Assembly: GCA_002382075.1 (NCBI GenBank)
Contig: DFZG01000026.1
Location: 1,348-10,020, forward strand
Source of the DNA: Candidatus Shapirobacteria bacterium UBA4062
GTDB lineage: Bacteria; Patescibacteriota; Microgenomatia; UBA12405
Direction of reading: 5' to 3'
DNA length: 8,673 nt
Shown piece after piece: positions 1 to 3,731 of this stretch. The notes under the pieces are model-generated. The model had not been told where the DNA came from. It saw nothing but the letters and a program-made list of their open reading frames with translations, and ran no database searches. How positions within the stretch are numbered: the stretch's first letter is position 1; every line of letters begins with the position of its first letter. A program made the translations under genes and the position numbers.

Positions 1-180
1 TGGAAATTCCTCGCCACAATCAGTCATATATTTTCCCCCAAATACCCCCAATTCCAACATCTGTTTTGGTGTCAACTCCGGCTTAAAATCAGCCGCAAAA
101 TTCTTTCCCATAGGTTCTGATAATTCATACACATATCCCTTTTGCATCAAGTCGTTTACTAATACTTTTTTACTTTTCAT
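1..180 (-). CDS. Conserved-looking hypothetical protein, N-terminal 60 residues only
   Basis: The gene starts with ATG at 178-180 on the minus strand and runs off the left edge, so only the first 60 residues are visible, with no stop. The visible part begins MKSKKVLVNDLMQKGYVYEL and later contains a PELTPKQMLELGVFGGKYM stretch followed by one Cys in a TDCGEEFP segment. It has no signal peptide or membrane segment and reads as a soluble cytoplasmic protein. I do not recognise a named family. The dense, biased wording of the LTPKQMLELGVFGGKYM stretch suggests a conserved protein rather than a chance frame. It lies 49 nt downstream of tRNA-Ser on the same strand, with a 15-nt hairpin (189-203) in the gap, so it may be co-transcribed with that tRNA. 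I see no ribosome binding site before the ATG. Confidence 0.6.
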   Translation of the reverse strand, partial: MKSKKVLVNDLMQKGYVYELSEPMGKNFAADFKPELTPKQMLELGVFGGKYMTDCGEEFP

Positions 181-188
181 AATATTCC

Positions 189-203
189 GCGGACTTTGTC
201 CGC
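189..203. repeat. Short perfect hairpin, 6-bp stem with TTT loop
   Basis: GCGGAC-TTT-GTCCGC is a perfect 6-bp stem with a 3-nt loop, in the 49-nt gap between tRNA-Ser and the leftmost gene. It has the same 6+3+6 geometry as the hairpins at 420-434 and 435-449. The adjoining bases 204-229 include CCAGCGAA, a string also found in the palindromic insert of the radical SAM gene (5773-5780), so the whole gap may be one mobile palindromic unit. No T-run follows it on either strand, so it is not a convincing terminator. Confidence 0.6.
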
Positions 204-229
204 CCAAAGCGTGCTCCAGCGAACGTAGG

Positions 230-312
230 CGGAGAGGACAGGAGTCGAACCTGCATGCCATTACTGGCGCTTGTTTTCAAAACAAGTTCCTTACCATTCG
301 GAGCACCTCTCC
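230..312 (-). tRNA. tRNA-Ser (anticodon UGA)
   Basis: Read on the minus strand, this 83-nt gene folds into a full class II cloverleaf. The acceptor stem is GGAGAGG/CCTCTCC (7 of 7 pairs). The anticodon stem is CTTGT/ACAAG with loop TTTGAAA, giving anticodon UGA. The variable arm has a GCC/GGC stem and the T-arm is GCAGG-TTCGACT-CCTGT. The long variable arm together with the UGA anticodon identifies it as a serine tRNA reading UCN codons, chiefly UCA and UCG. The discriminator is G and no CCA is encoded, so the CCA must be added enzymatically. It is divergent from the tRNA repeat block that begins at 403. Confidence 0.95.
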
Positions 313-325
313 TACAAAGCCTGTT

Positions 326-331
326 ATTTTA
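326..331 (-). promoter_or_regulatory. Candidate -10 hexamer for tRNA-Ser
   Basis: TAAAAT on the minus strand ends 13 nt before the 5' end of tRNA-Ser, a plausible place for a tRNA promoter. I find no clear -35 match at the right spacing. This is inference from position and hexamer only. Confidence 0.35.
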
Positions 332-385
332 ACATTTTTCCAGCCCAATTCACCTCTTTAATGATTTCTTTTCTGTTTTATTTGG

Positions 386-391
386 TAAAAT
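386..391 (+). promoter_or_regulatory. Candidate -10 hexamer for the tRNA repeat / tRNA-Thr block
   Basis: TAAAAT ends 11 nt before the first tRNA-like 5' half at 403, mirroring the arrangement before tRNA-Ser on the other strand. If used, it would transcribe both 71-bp repeats, tRNA-Thr and the GIY-YIG gene as one unit. There is no convincing -35. Confidence 0.35.
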
Positions 392-419
392 ATCAAAGTA
401 TTGCCCAGGTAGCTCAGTT

Positions 420-449
420 TCGGCCACAGGCCGATCAGCCTTTGGCTGA
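420..449. repeat. Double palindromic element, copy 1
   Basis: Two adjacent perfect hairpins, TCGGCC-ACA-GGCCGA (420-434) and TCAGCC-TTT-GGCTGA (435-449), sit exactly between CAGTT and GGTAGAG of a tRNA D-loop. Removing these 30 nt restores the canonical D-arm wording CAGTTGGTAGAG seen in tRNA-Thr at 557-568, which shows directly that they are an insertion. Confidence 0.8.
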
Positions 450-490
450 GGTAGAGTCTATCTTTAACAATCTGCCCGGATAGCTCAGTT

Positions 491-520
491 TCGGCCACAG
501 GCCGATCAGCCTTTGGCTGA
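491..520. repeat. Double palindromic element, copy 2
   Basis: This is an identical copy of the 30-nt double hairpin at 420-449, in the same D-loop position of the second 71-bp unit. The identity of the two copies points to recent duplication of the whole unit rather than two separate insertions. Confidence 0.8.
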
Positions 521-544
521 GGTAGAGTCTATCTTTAACAATCA

Positions 545-617
545 GCCCGGATAGCTCAGTTGGTAGAGCATCCCCTTGGTAAGGGGAAGGTCAAGAATTC
601 GAGTTTCTTTCCGGGCT
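545..617 (+). tRNA. tRNA-Thr (anticodon GGU)
   Basis: The 73-nt sequence folds as a cloverleaf: acceptor GCCCGGA/TCCGGGC (7 of 7), D-stem GCTC/GAGC with the AGTTGGTA loop, anticodon stem TCCCC/GGGGA with loop TTGGTAA, variable AGGTC, and T-arm AAGAA-TTCGAGT-TTCTT. Anticodon GGU assigns it to threonine. The T-stem is unusual. It is four A-T pairs and one G-C, and the nearly universal G53-C61 closing pair is replaced by A-T, so the gene may be diverging or reduced in function. CCA is not encoded. The first 17 nt are identical to those of the upstream 71-bp unit. The GIY-YIG start codon follows 2 nt after the discriminator base. Confidence 0.88.
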
Positions 618-619
618 CA

Positions 620-916
620 ATGTCATCAATGCCAGGCTATGTTTATATCCTAAAATCCTTAAGAAACAATCGATTTTATATCGGAAGTACTAATGATTTG
701 GAAAGAAGATTAGTTGAACATAGTTCGGGAAGAGGTTGTTTGACTACCAAAAGATTGCAACCTTTGGAATTAGTATTTAAACAGAAATTTGAAACCGTAA
801 AATTAGCTAAACAAATTGAAACAAAGCTTAAGCAACTCAAAAACCGCCAGTTGTTAGAAATAATTATCGATAAAGGAAAACTGTTTTTGTCAGATAAAAA
901 TACCATCAACTGGTAG
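620..916 (+). CDS. Single-domain GIY-YIG endonuclease (UPF0213/YhbQ-like)
   Basis: This 98-residue protein is a minimal GIY-YIG nuclease domain. The N-terminal Y-V-Y-I-L strand (7-11) stands for GIY and FYIGSTNDLERRL (19-31) contains YIG and the catalytic Arg region. H34 follows, T42-T43 sit in the middle loop, and Glu67 in the helix before KLKQLK is the usual metal-ligand position. Such domains cut DNA; some are homing or repair nucleases, and the cellular role of the UPF0213 group is poorly known. I chose ATG 620; ATG 629, giving MPGYVYILKS, is equally possible, and an ATG at 560 lies inside tRNA-Thr and is rejected. The stop TAG (914-916) lies inside the GGTAGAG D-arm of the following tRNA part. 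The C-terminal ten residues are poor in family features and may be junction sequence. On the plus strand G outnumbers C over the first half of the gene (26 to 12 in 661-780), opposite to its neighbours, which suggests a transferred gene. Confidence 0.88.
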   Translation: MSSMPGYVYILKSLRNNRFYIGSTNDLERRLVEHSSGRGCLTTKRLQPLELVFKQKFETVKLAKQIETKLKQLKNRQLLEIIIDKGKLFLSDKNTINW

Positions 917-968
917 AGCAGTCCGAAAGCTTTCGGACAGGTCGTGGATCCGAATTCCACCCTGGGCT
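907..968 (+). tRNA. 3' part of an interrupted or degenerate tRNA, isotype unassigned
   Basis: From GGTAGAGC (912-919) onward the sequence follows a tRNA from the D-loop to the end: base 26, anticodon stem GTCCG/CGGAC, variable AGGTC, T-arm GTGGA-TCCGAAT-TCCAC, acceptor CCTGGGC (961-967) and discriminator T. The anticodon loop is 8 nt (AAAGCTTT) rather than 7, and the whole arm is a perfect 18-bp palindrome, so no anticodon can be read with confidence. The T-loop starts TCC instead of TTC. The matching acceptor strand GCCCAGG is not next to it but at 403-409, about 500 bp upstream. It could be the 3' exon of an interrupted tRNA, or a dead remnant whose 5' half was replaced by the nuclease gene. 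No CCA is encoded. Confidence 0.55.
921..938. repeat. Perfect 18-bp palindrome in the anticodon-arm position
   Basis: GTCCGAAAGCTTTCGGAC is its own reverse complement over 18 bases. It occupies positions 27-43 of the tRNA-like 3' part, with one base too many for a normal 17-nt anticodon arm. Self-complementarity through the loop (AAAG/CTTT) is not expected of a working anticodon loop. Confidence 0.75.
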
Positions 969-969
969 C

Positions 970-1461
970 CTATCTACAGATAAATTCGTCCAGTTCGCCT
1001 GGATAACAAATTAATTCCTGTTTTACCCCTGTTATTTTACTTAAGTCAACCCGTGTAAACCCTCGAGGAAGACTAATTATTTTTTCAGGAATAACCCCGT
1101 TATCTAAAAGACCCCTTAAAACTAAATATTTCATCATTGTCAATATTGTTTCATCTTCTCCCTCCTGCCGACAAGACACCTTGATACCTGGGTAAAACTT
1201 GTTTGGTTCAACCCATTTACCCTGTCTAACCGACCAATAAATAGTCAGCGGGGCATAAATAATATGGCGCGATCTTTGATAAGGATCTCCGTTGGCCGGT
1301 TCATAATGGGATATCTTTCCATACCGCCAAACCATGTTCATTCTTGATGTTTTTGCCACCGTCTCTACTGCATTTGCCAATAAATTATCACTACTAACCT
1401 CCATCGGTTCTATCAACTGAATCTCATCTTGGATATATTTTTCTATCTCTTTTGAAATCAT
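970..1461 (-). CDS. Hypothetical protein, 163 residues, family not recognised
   Basis: The protein starts MISKEIEKYIQDEIQLIEPM and has no signal peptide or membrane segment. A central stretch rich in aromatic residues (VWRYGKISHYEP near residue 44, IYAPLTIYWSV near 68, WVEPNKFYPGIKVSCR near 83) suggests a compact beta-rich fold. The C-terminal third looks helical and ends ELICYPGELDEFICR. Two Cys lie in the last dozen residues and one near residue 97; none form a CxxC pair. I cannot assign a function. The stop TAG (970-972) lies within 2 nt of the end of the convergent tRNA 3' part. A candidate -10 (TAAAAT on the minus strand, 1473-1478) ends 11 nt before the ATG. The gene is divergent from nrdR, with 155 bp of very AT-rich sequence between them. 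That the frame is real is supported by its length, a natural start and stop, and protein-like wording. Confidence 0.75.
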   Translation of the reverse strand: MISKEIEKYIQDEIQLIEPMEVSSDNLLANAVETVAKTSRMNMVWRYGKISHYEPANGDPYQRSRHIIYAPLTIYWSVRQGKWVEPNKFYPGIKVSCRQEGEDETILTMMKYLVLRGLLDNGVIPEKIISLPRGFTRVDLSKITGVKQELICYPGELDEFICR

Positions 1462-1583
1462 TATTTGTCTTAATTTTATTAATCAAATAATAAGTGTTAT
1501 AACAACCAGTTGATATAACAACATGTAAACACATAACAAAATATAAACTTAAATTTTTTAACACAAAAGAAAACTAACAACTT

Positions 1584-1589
1584 TATAAT
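1584..1589 (+). promoter_or_regulatory. Candidate -10 hexamer for nrdR
   Basis: TATAAT lies 27 nt before the nrdR ATG. Transcription would start near 1596, giving a leader of about 20 nt. The best -35-like string (TTAACA, 1558-1563) is spaced 20 nt, longer than usual, so this is a weak call. Confidence 0.35.
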
Positions 1590-1597
1590 AATAAAGA

Positions 1598-1613
1598 TAT
1601 ATGTCAACATATA
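1598..1613. promoter_or_regulatory. Inverted repeat just before nrdR, possible operator
   Basis: TATATGT-CA-ACATATA has two perfect 7-bp arms around a 2-bp spacer, ends 3 nt before the nrdR start codon, and overlaps the predicted transcription start. The place suits a repressor site. The sequence does not match the NrdR box as I know it (an ACAC-ATATAT-GTGT-like 16-mer), so the partner protein is unknown, and chance is possible in DNA this AT-rich. Confidence 0.35.
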
Positions 1614-1616
1614 GAT

Positions 1617-2081
1617 ATGCAATGTCCATTCTGTCAAAGCAATCAATTGTTTGTAACTAATTCTCGACCCACAGTAAAAAACACTCAAATCTGGCGACGA
1701 CGAAAATGTCTATCTTGCAAAGAATCGTTTACAACCTACGAAAACATTAACCTGTCTTATTTAAAGGTCATCAAAAAAAACGGCAAGATTCAACGTTATA
1801 ACCGGGCTAAATTATTCGTCAGTATCTATCATCCGGCTAGTGAAACCAAAAATGCTGATCGTGGTCAAACCGCCAACTTTGCAGAACAAATAATCCAAGA
1901 GGTTGAAATAGAAATTATGTTACGCAAGCAGAAAACTATTTCAACTCAAACAATTTTAGAAATTGTTCTGGAAAAAATCTACAAAAAATCACCATCAGTG
2001 TTTTTAAAATATCTTACTTACCGAGAAGGAAATAACGAAAAAAAAGTTATCGCAATAATTCAAAGATATCTATCCAAATAA
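1617..2081 (+). CDS. nrdR: Transcriptional repressor NrdR
   Basis: NrdR is the ATP/dATP-sensing repressor of ribonucleotide reductase genes. The 154-residue protein has the family layout. An N-terminal zinc ribbon uses C3, C6, C31 and C34 (CPFC and CLSC), with the RRRKCLSC-KESFTTYE signature after it (28-42). An ATP-cone domain covers about 48-135, starting with the VIKKNGKIQRYNRAKL segment that binds nucleotide. Length is normal for the family (about 150). The start is chosen because MQCPFC is the canonical N-terminus. No Shine-Dalgarno motif precedes it. No ribonucleotide reductase gene is in the window, so its targets lie elsewhere; guanylate kinase and dCMP deaminase genes nearby share the nucleotide-supply theme. 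It ends 26 nt from the convergent cupredoxin gene. Confidence 0.95.
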   Translation: MQCPFCQSNQLFVTNSRPTVKNTQIWRRRKCLSCKESFTTYENINLSYLKVIKKNGKIQRYNRAKLFVSIYHPASETKNADRGQTANFAEQIIQEVEIEIMLRKQKTISTQTILEIVLEKIYKKSPSVFLKYLTYREGNNEKKVIAIIQRYLSK

Positions 2082-2107
2082 CCAGTCATAAAACACACGA
2101 TTTTCCC

Positions 2108-2500
2108 TTATTCCACAATCAAATTTCCCACCATTCCCATTTGTCGGTGTTGACCCACCGAACAATAATATTCAAAGACCCCCTTTTCGTTAGTCACAAA
2201 TTCAATTACTTCGGATTCATTATCTTGTAAAATTTTACTTTTCACTCCCAATTCATCAATCACCAAGTCATGCTCACCTCCTGCATTTATTAAATTAATT
2301 TTTACTCTGTCACCCGCCTTTACTCTTAATTCACTCAAATCATATTTATAATTACTCGCCCTTAATTCAAATTCCACCACCTCAGACTCATTTTCAACCA
2401 AAAATAATTTATCATCCATTTCTCCTCGCTGGCTTCTCAAACCAATCGCTACCAAAAAAACTAATATCGCTACCCCAGCAACCACTATTGTAGTTTTCAT
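2108..2500 (-). CDS. Membrane-anchored cupredoxin (type 1 blue copper protein)
   Basis: The 130-residue protein has an uncleaved-looking N-terminal membrane anchor (about 3-21, hydrophobic, followed by RSQR) and a single cupredoxin domain outside the membrane. Type 1 copper ligands are visible: His77 in the GGEHDLV loop, then Cys113, His118 and Met123 in YYCSVGQHRQMGMVG, the C-x4-H-x4-M pattern of plastocyanin-like and nitrite-reductase-like cupredoxins. It probably carries electrons or handles copper at the cell surface; the partner is not visible here. The single Cys rules out the two-Cys CuA site of cytochrome oxidase subunit II. A TACAAT hexamer lies 8 nt before the ATG and no ribosome binding site is seen, so it may be leaderless. 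The 22-nt gap to the upstream guanylate kinase-like gene leaves co-transcription possible. Confidence 0.87.
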   Translation of the reverse strand: MKTTIVVAGVAILVFLVAIGLRSQRGEMDDKLFLVENESEVVEFELRASNYKYDLSELRVKAGDRVKINLINAGGEHDLVIDELGVKSKILQDNESEVIEFVTNEKGVFEYYCSVGQHRQMGMVGNLIVE

Positions 2501-2508
2501 CTACTATA

Positions 2509-2514
2509 ATTGTA
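2509..2514 (-). promoter_or_regulatory. Candidate -10 hexamer, cupredoxin gene
   Basis: TACAAT on the minus strand ends 8 nt before the cupredoxin ATG, so a transcript from it would begin within a few bases of the start codon. The call rests on position and on the same pattern at other genes in this window. Confidence 0.4.
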
Positions 2515-2522
2515 GCAGAATA

Positions 2523-3149
2523 TTATATTTTTCCAATTTCCCTCTCAATCTCTTCTACTGTTTTATCCAATTCCCCGTCCCGATTTATCACCACTAAATC
2601 ATATTTATCACCTAAATTTAACCAATTATTCCAATCATTTCTTAAATTTTTTACAAACCCCTCTTTACTAAACTTATCCCCCTCCCGTTTTTTCTGTCTT
2701 CTTTTCAAAACCGCCAAATTTTCCACCCCCACATACACCACCAAAGTTCTTCTTGCCACCTTCTCTCCAATTTCTCCCAATTTATTTTTCAAAAAAACCT
2801 TCGCCTCCGCCGCCCTGGTCGGATCAATTCTCCAAATCACCTCTTCTCCCTCAAGCACATTTTCCAAATCCTTCCTCGATGTTCCTTTCCACTCAGTATT
2901 ACCATCTTCATCTGTCCGATAAGGCACATGCTCCGCCAAACTTCCCTCTTTAATCATCGTTTCAAAATCAGTGGTGGTTACAAAATTATAATCCACCCCG
3001 TCAACCTCAATATCTCTTTTTAGTCGATTAGTATAAGTTACAATTCTTCTTCTCTTTGAATTTATCTGACACATTTTCTTCGTCACTTCATCTTTGCCCG
3101 CGCCAGATGCTCCCGTAATTACCACCAAATATCCTGCTTCTTTTTCCAT
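2523..3149 (-). CDS. Guanylate kinase-like protein
   Basis: Guanylate kinase phosphorylates GMP (or dGMP) with ATP. The 208-residue protein has the normal length and order. The Walker A loop is GASGAGK (13-19), the GMP-binding segment TYTNRLKR-DIEVDGVDYNFV (38-57) carries R42 and R45 in the usual Arg pair positions, a lid region follows, and a helical C-terminal half has RRQKKREGDKFSKEGFVKNL near 150. Asp20 follows the P-loop lysine where the family has Ser or Thr, the residue that contacts the magnesium ion and phosphate, so activity may be altered. I therefore say guanylate kinase-like rather than gmk. The protein is rich in E, K, G and V, as expected for a gene on the G-rich strand here. 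A TATAAT lies 16 nt before the ATG. It is divergent from queH across a 47-bp gap. Confidence 0.82.
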   Translation of the reverse strand: MEKEAGYLVVITGASGAGKDEVTKKMCQINSKRRRIVTYTNRLKRDIEVDGVDYNFVTTTDFETMIKEGSLAEHVPYRTDEDGNTEWKGTSRKDLENVLEGEEVIWRIDPTRAAEAKVFLKNKLGEIGEKVARRTLVVYVGVENLAVLKRRQKKREGDKFSKEGFVKNLRNDWNNWLNLGDKYDLVVINRDGELDKTVEEIEREIGKI

Positions 3150-3165
3150 TTTTTATATTTTTTCG

Positions 3166-3171
3166 ATTATA
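3166..3171 (-). promoter_or_regulatory. Candidate -10 hexamer, guanylate kinase-like gene
   Basis: TATAAT on the minus strand ends 16 nt before the start codon in the 47-bp divergent gap shared with queH. It would give a leader of about 10 nt. I see no good -35. Confidence 0.4.
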
Positions 3172-3184
3172 CCTCAAAAAAATG

Positions 3185-3190
3185 TAAAAT
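3185..3190 (+). promoter_or_regulatory. Candidate -10 hexamer placing queH leaderless
   Basis: TAAAAT ends exactly 6 nt before the queH ATG, so the expected transcription start coincides with the A of the start codon. The same 6-nt spacing recurs before the genes at 3732, 4707 and 6803. Confidence 0.45.
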
Positions 3191-3196
3191 ATAGCC

Positions 3197-3724
3197 ATGA
3201 AACTTCTTCTTCACGCCTGCTGCGCCGACTGCACTCTTAAATTCATCGCCTCCACCCCCGACATCAGTCCTCAAAATTTCGCCGTTTATTACTACAATCC
3301 CAATATTCACCCCCGAAGCGAATATCAAACCCGCCTGGCTGCCATCAAAAAAATTTGCCAAGAGAATAAAGTCAAACTAGTTGTTCCCGACTGGAAACCC
3401 TCCGACTATTTTGGAGTTGTTAAATCCCCCAAAAACAGTTGCCCCCACTGCTGGCAACTTCGCCTTTCCAACTCTGCTCTCTTTGCCCAAAAAAACGGCT
3501 TTACTCATTTTTCATCCACCCTCCTCACTTCTCACTACCAAGATCAAGCCAAAATCATAAAAATCGCCCAAACTATTTCCGAAAAATATCAACTTACTTT
3601 TTACCAACCCCAAAAAGTTATCCGGAATCTAAAAACCTCCGGTTTTTACAAACAATTTTTCTGTGGCTGCTGCTATTCTCTAACTGAAAGATATCAAGCA
3701 AAATACTCCCCCGATAAGCTATAA
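3197..3724 (+). CDS. queH: Epoxyqueuosine reductase QueH (DUF208)
   Basis: QueH catalyses the last step of queuosine synthesis, reducing epoxyqueuosine in the wobble position of GUN-anticodon tRNAs; it is the cobalamin-independent alternative to QueG and carries an iron-sulfur cluster. The 175-residue protein has the family signatures. It has HACCADC near the start (C8, C9, C12), the YYYNPNIHPRSEYQTRL segment (31-47), CPHCWQLRL (C82, C85), and YKQFFCGCCYS near the end (C156, C158, C159). Length is slightly short but complete. The ATG is fixed by the MKLLLHACC opening. No other queuosine genes are in the window, so the organism may salvage a precursor or encode the rest elsewhere. It is followed after 7 nt by the SGNH hydrolase gene. 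Confidence 0.93.
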   Translation: MKLLLHACCADCTLKFIASTPDISPQNFAVYYYNPNIHPRSEYQTRLAAIKKICQENKVKLVVPDWKPSDYFGVVKSPKNSCPHCWQLRLSNSALFAQKNGFTHFSSTLLTSHYQDQAKIIKIAQTISEKYQLTFYQPQKVIRNLKTSGFYKQFFCGCCYSLTERYQAKYSPDKL

Positions 3725-3725
3725 T
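3720..3725 (+). promoter_or_regulatory. Candidate -10 hexamer placing the SGNH gene leaderless
   Basis: TATAAT overlaps the queH stop codon and ends exactly 6 nt before the SGNH hydrolase ATG. No Shine-Dalgarno motif lies in the interval. The consensus match and repeated spacing support an internal promoter despite the tight gene spacing. Confidence 0.45.
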
Positions 3726-3731
3726 TTTTAA

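Larger units (their letters stand above)
403..544 (+). repeat. Two tandem 71-bp copies of a tRNA 5' half carrying two hairpins in the D-loop
   Basis: The units begin at 403 and 474, and tRNA-Thr begins at 545, so the period is exactly 71 nt. Each unit has a 7-nt acceptor-like strand, then TAGCTCAGTT (tRNA positions 8 to the D-loop), then two hairpins of 6 bp with 3-nt loops (TCGGCC-ACA-GGCCGA and TCAGCC-TTT-GGCTGA), then GGTAGAG (end of the D-loop and the D-stem), then a 17-nt non-tRNA tail beginning TCTATCTTTAACAATC. The units differ in the acceptor strand: the first has GCCCAGG, matching the CCTGGGC at 961-967, and the second has GCCCGGA, matching tRNA-Thr. They differ also in the last base of the tail (T at 473, A at 544). 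They are not functional tRNAs because the anticodon and T-arms are missing. They look like tRNA fragments multiplied together with a D-loop palindrome. Confidence 0.85.
1462..1616. other. AT-rich divergent intergenic region
   Basis: This 155-bp gap separates the starts of the 163-residue hypothetical gene (minus) and nrdR (plus). It holds TAAAAT on the minus strand (1473-1478), TATAAT on the plus strand (1584-1589) and an inverted repeat at 1598-1613. I see no further gene, RNA or terminator in it. Confidence 0.6.

Noticed and set aside
189..203. Rho-independent terminator after tRNA-Ser.
   Set aside because: The hairpin lacks a following T-run on the minus strand; the next bases are GGAATATT and then an ATG.
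271..483. Plus-strand open frame of 70 codons across tRNA-Ser and the first 71-bp repeat.
   Set aside because: It runs antisense through a well-formed tRNA and into tRNA-like repeats, has no promoter or family features, and its sequence is explained by those RNA elements.
403..544. CRISPR-like array made by the 71-bp repeats.
   Set aside because: There are only two full units with no unique spacers, the repeat is tRNA-derived, and no cas gene is present.
560..619. N-terminal extension of the GIY-YIG frame starting inside tRNA-Thr.
   Set aside because: The first 20 codons are tRNA sequence; the protein domain begins at the ATGs at 620 or 629.
676..960. Minus-strand open frame opposite the GIY-YIG gene.
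   Set aside because: It is the antisense of a recognised domain and of the tRNA 3' part, with no protein family features.
912..968. Group I intron interrupting the tRNA.
   Set aside because: The break is in the D-loop rather than the anticodon loop, and I could not find the conserved P, Q, R and S core elements in 420-911; the insert holds a complete tRNA instead.
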